This document shows, one piece after another, positions 1-7,617 of a stretch of 45,660 nt of DNA. Each line of letters opens with the position of its first letter. The stretch's first letter is position 1. The position numbers were made by a program, and so were the translations under genes. Source of the DNA: Ignavibacteria bacterium (GTDB lineage Bacteria; Bacteroidota; Ignavibacteria; Tepidaquicellales; OLB5); NCBI GenBank assembly GCA_030835025.1, contig JAUQWS010000004.1:1-45660 (forward strand). Reading direction: 5' to 3'. Below the pieces are notes generated by a model. It was given only the letters and a program-made list of their open reading frames with translations, was not told the DNA's origin and ran no database searches.

Positions 1-758
1 AGTCCGTATGCATTGGGTCCCCAGTTATCTTCGAACCGGTTGTTTTTCATCATAACATTCTTTGTGTACATAACCGCAACTCCCGCGCCGTTAGAGCTGA
101 AAACATTGTTCTCGTAATCGTCTCCGTGTGAGAACATAAAATGCAGTCCGTAGCGGATGTTTTTGTAACTGGAGTTATTCACCACGCGGCTGTTTGTAAC
201 AAACTCAAAATATATGCCGTCCCTGTGTCCGGTTACGTAGTTATTCTGTACCAGTATGTTATTGCATTTCCACAGGTGAATTCCGTTGCCCGAAGAACTT
301 TCGGTTATTGCGTTACTGTATGCTTCGTTGTATATCACAACACAATCATTGCTGTTTGCCAGATAAATTCCGAAATAGTTATTGATAAGCTTGTTTGATT
401 GTACTGTGCAATTCTTTGAATCTTCAATTCTGATCGCTGCATAATCGCGCATTCCGCTGAAACCTGAGTTCTTAATATAGAATCCTTTTATAAGCACATT
501 CTCGGCCATAACCTTGATAATTTCTCCCTGCGCATCACCATCAATTGTAGGGTAATCCTCGCCGATAAGCTGGAGAGCTTTGGTAATAAGTATGCCGGAC
601 TCCTTATACAGCCCGGCTTTTACTATGATCTTATCCCCTGCACTGCTGCTGTTAACCGCTTCTTTAATGCTTCCGCCCTGGTTAACAATAATATCTTTCC
701 CGTAAACTTTCAGTTGTATTATTGTAAGGATCAGCAGTATGTGTATTATGTTCTTCAA
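1..758 (-). CDS. nosD: NosD, periplasmic right-handed beta-helix accessory protein of N2O reductase (3' end cut by window)
   Basis: The minus strand is open from about 758 to the window edge (about 252 residues visible). The proposed start is TTG at 758, giving MKNIIHILLILTIIQ, a Sec signal peptide. After it come short beta-helix coils (VLIKGFYIKNSG, NKLINNYFGIYLANS). The NosD-typical stretch GNGIHLWKCNNI...HRDGIYFEFVTNS...RYGLHFMFSHGDDYENN follows at about residues 150-215. NosD is needed for assembly of the CuZ centre, together with the NosF/NosY ABC transporter. The reading frame continues directly from the nosL stop codon at 804, and there is no ATG in a suitable place, so TTG is the best start. 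nosF and nosY would be expected past the left edge. Family call is confident; the exact start is less so. Confidence 0.85.
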   Translation of the reverse strand, partial: MKNIIHILLILTIIQLKVYGKDIIVNQGGSIKEAVNSSSAGDKIIVKAGLYKESGILITKALQLIGEDYPTIDGDAQGEIIKVMAENVLIKGFYIKNSGFSGMRDYAAIRIEDSKNCTVQSNKLINNYFGIYLANSNDCVVIYNEAYSNAITESSSGNGIHLWKCNNILVQNNYVTGHRDGIYFEFVTNSRVVNNSSYKNIRYGLHFMFSHGDDYENNVFSSNGAGVAVMYTKNVMMKNNRFEDNWGPNAYG

Positions 759-803
759 TTTTCTATTTACCCTGCAACTTGTAACCTGCAGCTTGCTTCC
801 ATC

Positions 804-1253
804 TTATTTCACTTTGAACTTCACCAATAGTTCATCCCATGACTTCAATTCACCGCCAAATTGTTTCTGATAACTTTCGGCGTCACTTCTTTTTGAAAAT
901 GCCGAGAGGTCTGCGCCCATCGGGCTTGGGAACTTTTCGCTTATCAGGTAAACTGCAGTAACGGCATTTGTAAGCTGTTTCGGATTTGCCGCGTCAATCA
1001 CATAATATCCGCCTGCATCATCCATGCTGATGTTTCCGAGTGAAAGCGCATTCATCATACATTCCGCTGCATCGTACTTATGAATCTTTCCTTTTTTTGT
1101 AACAACCTCAGCGCCGAATTTTGTATCTGAAATGTTCATTTTGCAAAGAGTGCACTGGTCGCTCCCGAAGTTTATCGGTTCGGGATCAGTGCTGCACGAG
1201 AACCCTGTTATCAGCGTGATGGCTAATATTATCTTCAGCATTAACCTGTTCAT
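804..1253 (-). CDS. nosL: NosL, copper-binding lipoprotein of the nos operon
   Basis: 149 residues. The signal peptide ends in a lipobox (ITGFSC, lipid Cys20), so the protein should be anchored facing the periplasm. The NosL copper site is visible as QCTLCKM (Cys34, Cys37, Met39), followed by the family segment GAEVVTKKGKIHKYDAAECMMNAL and a C-terminal domain with SPMGADLSAF. NosL delivers Cu(I) for NosZ centre assembly. Its start lies 68 nt inside the upstream membrane-protein gene, which suggests translational coupling. A start at Met5 is possible and would still keep the signal peptide. nosD follows 45 nt downstream. Confidence 0.92.
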   Translation of the reverse strand: MNRLMLKIILAITLITGFSCSTDPEPINFGSDQCTLCKMNISDTKFGAEVVTKKGKIHKYDAAECMMNALSLGNISMDDAGGYYVIDAANPKQLTNAVTAVYLISEKFPSPMGADLSAFSKRSDAESYQKQFGGELKSWDELLVKFKVK

Positions 1254-1836
1254 TTTTCACAACCTGTTTAATTGTTTTATTGAATTTCGTTTCATATACA
1301 AGCAGTCCAAGTCCCAGCAAACCGGCGCCTATTACTATCATTCCGCCTGTATCGGGATATGAGTGAGCCACAAAGTTCAAAAGCTCTTTGCTGCCGATAA
1401 GTGGCGGCTGGTAGCTCATTCCCGGCACAATGATCGCTGCAGTCGGGTCAAGGTTATGTCCATAGTCATACTCCCACATATAAAAATCCACTCCGCCGGC
1501 GATTCCCGCGATAACAAATATAACAACCCACGCCGCAAAAAGCTTCTTCTTTCCTGCAATTCCTGCCAGCACTCCGGCAAGTATTAAAAATCCCAGCACA
1601 TACGGCATTATTGAAAGTTCTTTGATTGAATCAGGCTCGATCTTTTTCATACCGATATAATGATTCAATCCGTTAATAGTCTGCAAGTCGCCTGTTATCT
1701 TGTTTATCCATATCTGCATTCCAAGTCCTTCTGGGTACTGCGGTGCTTCCAGACTTATATCCCAGATCGGGGTGAAGAATGCCGTTATCATTGCAAGAGA
1801 TGAAACAATTACCAGTATTTTAGTTATCTTTTTCAT
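1186..1836 (-). CDS. Polytopic membrane protein of clade II nos operon (NosB-like position)
   Basis: 216 residues. Hydrophobic segments occur at about 7-25, 76-95, 100-118 and 163-182, the first possibly a signal anchor. A conserved-looking periplasmic stretch with DPTAAIIVPGMSYQPPLIG lies between the third and fourth. It sits between nosZ and nosL in the same direction, and its 3' end overlaps nosL by 68 nt. Clade II nos clusters usually carry a membrane protein of unknown role called NosB next to nosZ. This gene has the position and topology for that, but I cannot confirm homology by eye, so no symbol is assigned. A role in electron transfer or in maturation of NosZ is inference from context only. 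Confidence 0.7.
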   Translation of the reverse strand: MKKITKILVIVSSLAMITAFFTPIWDISLEAPQYPEGLGMQIWINKITGDLQTINGLNHYIGMKKIEPDSIKELSIMPYVLGFLILAGVLAGIAGKKKLFAAWVVIFVIAGIAGGVDFYMWEYDYGHNLDPTAAIIVPGMSYQPPLIGSKELLNFVAHSYPDTGGMIVIGAGLLGLGLLVYETKFNKTIKQVVKNEQVNAEDNISHHADNRVLVQH

Positions 1837-1853
1837 TTTATTTCTTCCCTGTC

Positions 1854-1873
1854 ATCCCTGCGGAGGCAGGGAT
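1854..1873. repeat. Short palindromic repeat (REP-like hairpin)
   Basis: ATCCCTGC-GGAG-GCAGGGAT, a perfect 8-bp stem with a 4-nt loop. It lies in the 159-nt gap between nosZ and the downstream membrane-protein gene. It resembles dispersed intergenic repeats; no second copy is seen in this window. Confidence 0.6.
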
Positions 1874-1940
1874 CCAGAGGTCGATCTTTCTATGTTCTTT
1901 TATTGAAGCCTGCATGTTTATATCATCTCTGGTTAATAAC

Positions 1941-1980
1941 CTCACCCCCTGCCCCCTCTCCTGAGAGGAGAGGGGAGGGA
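1941..1980. repeat. C-rich palindromic repeat, copy A (inverted relative to 12072-12114)
   Basis: A CTCACCCCCTGCCCC lead is followed by a perfect stem CCCCTCTCCT-GAG-AGGAGAGGGG (1953-1975). A diverged copy in opposite orientation lies at 12072-12114. It sits inside the nos operon between nosZ and its downstream gene, where it could stabilise the upstream mRNA or cause partial termination. It lacks a T-tract on the minus strand. Confidence 0.6.
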
Positions 1981-1995
1981 AGCTTGGTAGATCTT

Positions 1996-4002
1996 TTATT
2001 TACCGCCCATTGAGAACTTTATCTCTGCATTTGAATCTTTAGGATGTACCCTTATGTATCCCTGCATTTCCTGGTGCAGCGCGCTGCAGAAATCCGTGCA
2101 GTAGAAAGGGTAAACAGTTGCAACTTTGGGTTCCCACGTGATCGTCTGAGTCTCGCCCGGCATTACAAGTAATTCCGAGTTCTGGTTGCCCATCACTGCA
2201 AAGCCATGTGGTATATCCCAATCCTGCTCCAGATTTGTTACGTGGAAGAATACTTTATCACCTACTTTTACGCCTTCAATGTTATCGGGAGTAAAGTGCG
2301 AACGTATCATTCCGATATAAACATGAACCTCGTTTCCTTTGCGTTCAACACGCCCGTCATTCACGCTCTTTATCATATGCGGATGCTTGTTCTCATCCAG
2401 CTTGAATATTTTTACAGATTGCCCTGATATTATGTCGGCCTGGATACCCTGTGCATAATGCGGTTCGCCGATAGTCGGAAAATCAAGCAGCAGCTTCATC
2501 TTCTCGCCTGAAATATCGTAAAGCTGTGCTGATTGCGTCAGCTCGGGTCCGGTCGGCAGGAATCTGTCTTTTGTAATTTTGTTCATTACAACAAGATACT
2601 TGCCCCACGGTTTTTTGCTGTCACCGCCGGGGATCATTATATGACCAACTGAATAAAATGAAGGAGCTCTATCTACAACCTCAAGCTTCTTCAGGTCCCA
2701 CTTTACAACTTCGCTCGAAACAAACATTGATGTGTATGCAAAACCTTTATCATCAAATTCTGTGTGAAGCGGGCCAAGTCCGGGTTTCTGAACTTCACCG
2801 TGAAGCGCAGCTTCGTATTTTATAACGGGAATACCTGCAACGTCGCCATCGAACTGTTTGTCTTCAATTGCTTTTATCATCTTTGTAAACGAAAATACCG
2901 GAATAACCGTTGCCAGCTTTCCGCCGCCAACGATATACTCGCCGCTCGGGTCAACATCAGCACCGTGCGGTGATTTTGGGCAAGGAATGTAATAGACCAT
3001 TCCGGGGCAATCTTTCGGGTCAAGGACTTTTACAGTCTTCAAAACTTCAGATGAACCGGAGTGTGTTGCGTCGCTGTATGTATTGTGATAATATTCTGCC
3101 TCAGAATCCTTTGCTTTTCCCTGTGCAAGGTATTCTTCTGCTTTTTTCCAGTTAACTGCCATTATGAAATCTTTATCCTTCTGGCTTGCGTTAACTTCAA
3201 GAAGCGTATGAGCCTGCTCTGTATTGTAGCATGAAAAGAAGAACCAGTCATGTGAGGGTCCTTTTCCTGCATGGCTAAGATCATAATCGAAAGGAGGCGA
3301 CATTAGCTGGAACTCAACGTTCATCTTCCCGCTCTCGGGATTTATTTTTACAAAACTGATAGTTCCGTTAAATGTCTCTTTGTATGAATCTATTGAAACA
3401 TCTTTTTCTTTTATGGGAATACTGAACCTTGTTCCGCAAACAACGTACTCAGAATTTTCTGTTGTGAACGGTGATGAATGGTTTCCTGCGCTGTTGGGGA
3501 TCTCAAGGATCTCAGCAGTGCGGAATGTCTTAAGGTCTATCCTGGCAAGCCTTGGCGTATTATTGCCGTTAAGGAATATCCACTTCCCGTTGGGCACACC
3601 GCCTGTCATAGAAAGCTCTGAATGATGCGAGTCATCCCAGGGAATGAATCCGTGTGATGTCATCAGCATTGGCTTGGTTTCTTCGCTGTAGCCCCAGCCT
3701 TTTTCAGGGTCAACCGAGAATACGGGGATTACCCTGAACAGCCTGCCTGAAGGGAGTCCGTACACAGCCAGCTGTCCGCTGAATCCGCCGGATACAAATG
3801 CATAAAATTCATCATATTTCCCTGCAGGAACATAGACTTTGTTTGCTGCATCTTCGCTGATGTTAAGCGTACTGCCTTCTTTCTTTCCGCAGCCTGTGAA
3901 AACAACTGAGGAAACAAATACGCCCGCTATCAGCAATAATACTAAGGGTATAATTATGGATGAAGATTTTAATGAACTGAATCTCATTTTAGAGAGTGTC
4001 AT
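1996..4002 (-). CDS. nosZ: Clade II (Sec-type) nitrous oxide reductase NosZ, lipoprotein form
   Basis: 668 residues; reduces N2O to N2 in the periplasm. The N-terminus has no twin-arginine motif and ends in a lipobox-like VVFTGC (Cys38), so a Sec-exported lipoprotein is predicted. CuZ ligands are visible as the DDSHH pair (His126, His127) and NHSS (His175), with further candidate histidines in SPHGAD, GPLHTEF and EPHYAQ. The CuA cupredoxin domain at the C-terminus has the complete set: the His of DIPHGF and YCTDFCSALHQEM (Cys635, Cys639, His643, Met646). The gene is third in the operon after ric and a cytochrome c (21 nt spacing). An internal Met6 start is possible. All motifs look intact, so the enzyme should be functional. 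Confidence 0.97.
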   Translation of the reverse strand: MTLSKMRFSSLKSSSIIIPLVLLLIAGVFVSSVVFTGCGKKEGSTLNISEDAANKVYVPAGKYDEFYAFVSGGFSGQLAVYGLPSGRLFRVIPVFSVDPEKGWGYSEETKPMLMTSHGFIPWDDSHHSELSMTGGVPNGKWIFLNGNNTPRLARIDLKTFRTAEILEIPNSAGNHSSPFTTENSEYVVCGTRFSIPIKEKDVSIDSYKETFNGTISFVKINPESGKMNVEFQLMSPPFDYDLSHAGKGPSHDWFFFSCYNTEQAHTLLEVNASQKDKDFIMAVNWKKAEEYLAQGKAKDSEAEYYHNTYSDATHSGSSEVLKTVKVLDPKDCPGMVYYIPCPKSPHGADVDPSGEYIVGGGKLATVIPVFSFTKMIKAIEDKQFDGDVAGIPVIKYEAALHGEVQKPGLGPLHTEFDDKGFAYTSMFVSSEVVKWDLKKLEVVDRAPSFYSVGHIMIPGGDSKKPWGKYLVVMNKITKDRFLPTGPELTQSAQLYDISGEKMKLLLDFPTIGEPHYAQGIQADIISGQSVKIFKLDENKHPHMIKSVNDGRVERKGNEVHVYIGMIRSHFTPDNIEGVKVGDKVFFHVTNLEQDWDIPHGFAVMGNQNSELLVMPGETQTITWEPKVATVYPFYCTDFCSALHQEMQGYIRVHPKDSNAEIKFSMGGK

Positions 4003-4023
4003 TTTTAGTTTTCTCCTTATATT

Positions 4024-4476
4024 TTATGGGGTGATCTTGTTTTCGTCAATTGCGCGCATGTACTCCAAAATTGCCCTTGCATCAAGGGTGTTCACATCCT
4101 GGAATGTCATTTGTACCATATACTGTGCAAAGAGTTCTTTTGATACTGCATCTTTCTGTGTCATTTCAAGCGGGTTCAATATCTGATTCATTATCCACTC
4201 CGGGCGTCTTCTTTTTGTAACGTCTTTAAGCGGCGGCCCAACAAGCCTTGAATCGAATTTATGGCAGGAAATGCATTTCACGTCGAATATTTCCTTGCCG
4301 CGCTTAACCATGTTATCATTGATTGGTTCAAGCTTGATTTCATCTTTAACGGGTCCCACTCCGAATTCTTCTTTATCTCCGCAGCCGTTCAGGCTGAGGG
4401 CAAATATCATAAAGACGGGAATCAGTAAAGCGATTTTTACAATTAAGTGTGATCTCATTTTTATTATACCTTTCAT
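4024..4476 (-). CDS. Monohaem c-type cytochrome lipoprotein, likely electron donor to NosZ
   Basis: 150 residues. The signal peptide has lipobox SLNGC (Cys32). A single haem site CISCH lies at residues 68-72, followed by a GPPL segment and methionines at 105, 120 and 123; VQMTF (Met123) is a candidate axial ligand. A start at Met7 would also fit. The gene lies 12 nt after ric and 21 nt before nosZ. A small cytochrome c next to clade II nosZ is the usual arrangement and suggests delivery of electrons from the quinol/cytochrome chain to CuA. The donor role is inferred from neighbours; the haem-binding lipoprotein nature is read directly. Confidence 0.88.
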   Translation of the reverse strand: MKGIIKMRSHLIVKIALLIPVFMIFALSLNGCGDKEEFGVGPVKDEIKLEPINDNMVKRGKEIFDVKCISCHKFDSRLVGPPLKDVTKRRRPEWIMNQILNPLEMTQKDAVSKELFAQYMVQMTFQDVNTLDARAILEYMRAIDENKITP

Positions 4477-4488
4477 TTAATATTAATA

Positions 4489-5226
4489 TTATAACGTTGA
4501 ATAAATTTTGTTCATTTTCTTTTCAAGCTCTGCAGCTTTGGGGAAGAGTATATTGTTCTCAAGATGTATATGCATATGCAGGTCCTGTTCAAATTCCTTC
4601 AGCTCTGCATAAAGTACTTTAAAAGTTCCGCACGCATCTGCAGGTGGAGAGTATGTATTGGTAAGTTTGTTTATCTCTCCCATCAGCCTGCCTGCTTCTG
4701 TGTGCTCATCTTCCATAACCTTTATGGGATTCAGAACAGACCCAAAAGGCGCAGCCGACATTTCAAGTGTGTTTTTGTATGCAATGTTAAGTTTTTTTAT
4801 GTAGGGGAAAAGCATTTTCTCTTCTTTTGCCATATGGTTCAGGAGCTCTTCTTTAAGAAGGAAAAAGTTCTCGTCGATCTTTGCAAGCTCGGGATGCTTC
4901 AAGCCGTGAGCGTCTATTACTTTTGCAAGATGATGTTCAATTGTCGAAATGCTGTTGTTAACATAGGAGTGGTGATTGTTCACAATGTAATCAGCCAGGA
5001 AATCGGCTTCCCATTTTTCAAAATGTGCGGCAGCGCCGTTAGATGTTTCAACCTTTGATACTTCGCTCACTACAAATTCGGGGTCAATTCCTCTTTCCTT
5101 GCACGCTTCTGCAATGGATTTCTTTCCCCCGCAGCAAAAATCAAGCCCGAGGCTTTCAAACACTTTGGCGGTGTGGAAGTTCTGAGCTACAACTTCACCG
5201 ATCCTGTTTTCTTTTTGTATCATCAT
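4489..5226 (-). CDS. ric: RIC/ScdA-type di-iron protein for repair of nitrosative damage to Fe-S clusters
   Basis: 245 residues. The N-terminal ScdA domain carries the DFCCGG motif (Cys31, Cys32) within LGLDFCCGGKKSIAEACKERG. A hemerythrin-like four-helix domain follows, with iron-ligand candidates in HHSYV, HMAKEEKMLFPYI, EDEHTEAG and HIHLENNILFP. The family (ScdA, YtfE, DnrN, NorA) repairs Fe-S clusters damaged by NO or oxidants and handles NO-bound iron. It is the first gene of the nos operon, so NO defence and N2O reduction would be co-expressed. Two ATGs (5226, 5223) lie behind a GGAG at about 11 nt; 5226 was kept. Confidence 0.93.
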   Translation of the reverse strand: MMIQKENRIGEVVAQNFHTAKVFESLGLDFCCGGKKSIAEACKERGIDPEFVVSEVSKVETSNGAAAHFEKWEADFLADYIVNNHHSYVNNSISTIEHHLAKVIDAHGLKHPELAKIDENFFLLKEELLNHMAKEEKMLFPYIKKLNIAYKNTLEMSAAPFGSVLNPIKVMEDEHTEAGRLMGEINKLTNTYSPPADACGTFKVLYAELKEFEQDLHMHIHLENNILFPKAAELEKKMNKIYSTL

Positions 5227-5261
5227 TTTAAAAATTCTCCGTTTGGTTTTTTCTTCTGTTA

Positions 5262-5269
5262 CAAAGTTA
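5262..5269 (-). promoter_or_regulatory. -7 promoter element of the ric-nos operon
   Basis: On the minus strand this reads TAACTTTG, a full match to the Bacteroidota TAnnTTTG element. The transcript would start near 5257, giving a leader of about 30 nt before the ric ATG. The upstream palindrome at 5291-5306 is centred about 41.5 bp from that start. Confidence 0.6.
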
Positions 5270-5290
5270 CCTAACGGGCCTTCGGAACCC

Positions 5291-5306
5291 TTTGACTTAA
5301 GTCAAA
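5291..5306. promoter_or_regulatory. FNR/DNR/NnrR-type operator (perfect 16-bp palindrome)
   Basis: TTTGACTTAAGTCAAA is a perfect palindrome containing TTGAC-N4-GTCAA, the binding pattern of Crp/Fnr regulators that carry an E-x-x-S-R recognition helix. It lies 21 nt upstream of the -7 box of ric-nosZ. The Crp/Fnr gene at 5723-6430 is the obvious candidate ligand protein and its helix contains ETLSR. This position fits class II activation. Confidence 0.72.
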
Positions 5307-5309
5307 ACC

Positions 5310-5564
5310 TCAGAATTTTTAAAAAAACGCGGTTTTTGGTTAGATTTTTGGATGAATTGGATGAGCTTGAGTCACTTTTTACGAAGGGAAAACCTTCCCT
5401 TCCGGGGGGTGTAATTTAAACAGTAAACAAAAAGACTGCTCTATATTTAGCTTTTTACCTTCTTAGCAATCCGATGCATCGGACCTGACTGGTAACAATC
5501 TTTCGTGCTACGGAAGAATGCCGTATAGAATCAATGTTCTTTCAGAGAACGAATGCTCCTAAAG
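5310..5564. other. Gene-free stretch with unrelated palindromes
   Basis: No coding potential is seen between the operator and the repeat at 5565. It contains a perfect hairpin GAAGGGAA-AACC-TTCCCTTC (5383-5402), a perfect 14-bp palindrome TCCGATGCATCGGA (5470-5483), and a weak GTTCT-N5-AGAAC hairpin near 5537-5551. None has a T-tract that would make it a clear terminator. Confidence 0.5.
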
Positions 5565-5642
5565 AATTCCCCTCTTGAGAGGGGTGGCTCCGCGAAGCAG
5601 AGACGGCCTGCCTGCCGTAGCCCCGGCGCAGGCAGGGGTGTG
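5565..5642. repeat. CCCCTC-hairpin repeat family, copy 1 (with nested insertion)
   Basis: Begins AATTCCCCTCTTGAGAGGGG (stem CCCCTC/GAGAGGGG part at 5569-5584). A second imperfect stem and a GGGGTGTGT end follow. Copies 2 (10078-10127) and 3 (26658-26708) have the same order. This copy carries an extra block with stem CCTGCCTG/CAGGCAGG (5607-5636) between the second stem and the end, so one repeat appears nested in another. Confidence 0.75.
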
Positions 5643-5670
5643 TAGCTTATTCTTTTTTGCTTTTGCTTTT

Positions 5671-5709
5671 CCGGCGTTTTTTGCCGGTCCCGCGTTTCTT
5701 TTAAGCGGG
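5671..5709. terminator. Two adjacent hairpins downstream of the Crp/Fnr gene
   Basis: CCGGC-N7-GCCGG (5671-5687) and CCCGC-N11-GCGGG (5689-5709) lie directly after the stop of the leftward regulator gene. They may protect or end its mRNA. There is no strong U-tract in the minus-strand sense, so a terminator role is only tentative. Confidence 0.4.
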
Positions 5710-5722
5710 ATTACTTTTTACT

Positions 5723-6430
5723 TTACTTGCTTACCTCCTTCAGCTTCTTCATATCCTTTATCAGGATCTTCTTGCCTTCGACTTCGATAATATCTTCGTC
5801 CTGCAGCTTCTTAAAGGTCCGCGAAAGAGTCTCTATTATGGTTCCTAAATAGGCCGCAAGATCGTTCTTGCTTATGTTCAGTTTTATGGATTGCTTAGCT
5901 TCTGATTTGGGATCACGGTTATTGTTGTATTCTGTAAGTATGAATCCCGCAACGCGCTTGGTAACATCCTTAAGTGTCAGCTCTTCAATGTGGTGATTCA
6001 GATGCCGCAGCCTCCTGGCAAAACCTGAAAGCATCTTAATGCAGATCTTCGTATCACTTTCCAGCAGCTCGGTGAACTGCCTTGCAGGAATAAGAACAAC
6101 ACGGGTTTCATCTTCAAGCGCCATAGCATTAGCCGGGTAGCGGTAGCTCTCTTCGTGGATCTCGCCAAGATTCTCGAACAGCGGAACCTCGGCAAATGTG
6201 TTGGGCGGATTTATCAGGTGCAGTATATGTTCACGTCCGTCTTTGGAAATTTTATATATCTTTACAAGTCCTGTTATTGTAATATAAAACCCCAAATAGG
6301 GCTCTGTATCAAAAAAAATAATATCCCCCTTATTGAAGGTCTTTACCCTGCAGATTTTGCATAGCTGTTCCATTTCTTCTTCATCAAGCCCTGAGAAAAT
6401 ATGCACTTTCTTTAGGATAGCACTGTCCAT
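5723..6430 (-). CDS. Crp/Fnr-family transcriptional regulator, likely controls the nos operon
   Basis: 235 residues from ATG 6430. The N-terminus (MDSAILKKVHIFSGLDEEEMEQL) is typical of the cyclic-nucleotide-binding-like domain. A long dimer helix and a C-terminal winged helix follow: ISKNDLAAYLG, then ETLSRTFKKLQDEDII. The E-x-x-S-R pattern is that of FNR, which reads TTGAC/TTGAT half-sites. The four-cysteine Fe-S ligand set of FNR is absent (only a CKIC pair near residue 25), so an NO/redox sensor of DNR/NnrR type is more likely than an O2-sensing FNR. An in-frame TTG at 6490 would add 20 residues. ATG 6430 is preferred because it matches family N-termini and because a TAATTTTG box lies 5 nt upstream of it. 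Confidence 0.88.
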   Translation of the reverse strand: MDSAILKKVHIFSGLDEEEMEQLCKICRVKTFNKGDIIFFDTEPYLGFYITITGLVKIYKISKDGREHILHLINPPNTFAEVPLFENLGEIHEESYRYPANAMALEDETRVVLIPARQFTELLESDTKICIKMLSGFARRLRHLNHHIEELTLKDVTKRVAGFILTEYNNNRDPKSEAKQSIKLNISKNDLAAYLGTIIETLSRTFKKLQDEDIIEVEGKKILIKDMKKLKEVSK

Positions 6431-6435
6431 ATCTT

Positions 6436-6443
6436 CAAAATTA
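6436..6443 (-). promoter_or_regulatory. Candidate -7 element of the Crp/Fnr gene (leaderless arrangement)
   Basis: Minus strand TAATTTTG, a full TAnnTTTG match, ends 5 nt before the ATG at 6430. Transcription would then begin at or within a few bases of the start codon. Confidence 0.4.
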
Positions 6444-6588
6444 GCAATTATTACCCAATGAAAATGTGAAGAATCTTGGTCCTGTTTCAAAAAAAAAGAA
6501 AAAGGTATATCAAAACTTTAGGTTAAGTTGTGGTGATTTCCGCTACTACAAACAGGCTAATGGTAGGATTTAGATAAATATTGAATAA

Positions 6589-7536
6589 ATGATAAATTAT
6601 GTAGAAATTTCAGTTATACCGGTGGAAAACCTCAAAAAGGACATATTACGCACGCTTCTTTATTACGATATTTTCGGTCATCCTCTGACAGAAGATGAGA
6701 TATTTTCATTTCTGGCACGCAACTCCATTTCAAAAGAAGTGTTTGTGAAGCATTTGAGAGAGCTCTCCGAAAGTGAAAGTTCACCTTTTGCTCGCAGAGA
6801 CGGATATTATTATGTAAAACCCGCTGCCGATAGTATCAATCGCAGGCTTGAGAAGGAATCATATTCAAAGAAGATGTGGCGCTCTGCTTCATTTGTTACA
6901 CACATTATAAAACGATTTCCGTTTGTGCGTGCAGTAATGGTTTCCGGCAGTCTTTCAAAAAACAGCTCTGATAAAAAGAGTGATCTCGATTTCCTTGTGA
7001 TAACGGCAAACAACAGGCTGTGGATTTCGAGGACTCTGTTAATGCTGTTCAAGAAAATATTCCTCTTAAACAGCTATAAGTTCTTCTGCATAAATTATTT
7101 CATTACAGAGTCTAACCTTGAAATAGAAGACAAGAATATTTTCACCGCCACTGAAATTGCCACCATCAAAATTATTTATAATTCAGATCTTCTGAATAAA
7201 TTCATCGAACAGAATAAATGGATAACGGATTATTTCCCTAATTACATGCTGTGTGACCCGATGCTGCACTCACCCGGCTGCAGGGTGAATAACCGAAGGA
7301 GCATATTCCAGAAACTTCTTGAGCTGCCTTACTCCGGGTTTATCGGTAACAGCCTCAACAATTGGCTGATGAAATTCACCGCAAGGCATTGGGAGAAAAA
7401 ATACGCGCACCTGAACGAATCCGAGCGTAATCACATGTTCCGCACAAAACCCGATGTATCCAAAACCCACCCAGGCAATATGCAGAAGAGGATACTTGCT
7501 ATGTATAACGAGAAGCTGAAAGAGTTTAATTTGTAA
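6589..7536 (+). CDS. Nucleotidyltransferase-fold (MNT-type) protein with N-terminal winged-helix-like segment
   Basis: 315 residues. The first 90 look like a small helical/winged domain (DILRTLLYYDIFGHPLTEDEIFSFL). A Pol-beta-like nucleotidyltransferase signature follows, VMVSGSLSKNSSDKKSDLDFLVI (about residues 113-135), with the G-S and D-x-D features needed for metal binding. The rest is helical, with no transmembrane run that I trust. Proteins of this shape are often seen beside B12-type radical SAM genes and glycosyltransferases, as here; the substrate is unknown. It is transcribed divergently from the Crp/Fnr gene. Nucleotidyl transfer is inferred from the motif, and a role in the neighbouring biosynthetic genes is a guess from context. 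Confidence 0.7.
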   Translation: MINYVEISVIPVENLKKDILRTLLYYDIFGHPLTEDEIFSFLARNSISKEVFVKHLRELSESESSPFARRDGYYYVKPAADSINRRLEKESYSKKMWRSASFVTHIIKRFPFVRAVMVSGSLSKNSSDKKSDLDFLVITANNRLWISRTLLMLFKKIFLLNSYKFFCINYFITESNLEIEDKNIFTATEIATIKIIYNSDLLNKFIEQNKWITDYFPNYMLCDPMLHSPGCRVNNRRSIFQKLLELPYSGFIGNSLNNWLMKFTARHWEKKYAHLNESERNHMFRTKPDVSKTHPGNMQKRILAMYNEKLKEFNL

Positions 7537-7564
7537 GTGAATGGATTACCTGTAGTGAAAACTT

Positions 7565-7593
7565 GTAGCGACCGCTCTCCGAGCGGTCATTTA
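7565..7593. repeat. REP palindrome left of the RAYT gene
   Basis: GTAGCG lead plus hairpin GACCGCTC-TCC-GAGCGGTC (7570-7588) plus ATTTA. The reverse complement of the copy at 8082-8110 is nearly identical, with one compensatory pair change in the stem. Confidence 0.85.
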
Positions 7594-7617
7594 TTTAGAA
7601 AATAACTTCCCGGATAA

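Noticed and set aside
141-398. Open frame on the plus strand at the left edge
   Set aside because: It is antisense to nosD, which has clear family sequence; no start signal or recognisable content.
5723-6430. True FNR (O2-sensing Fe-S) regulator
   Set aside because: Only a CKIC pair is present; the four-cysteine ligand set of FNR is not.
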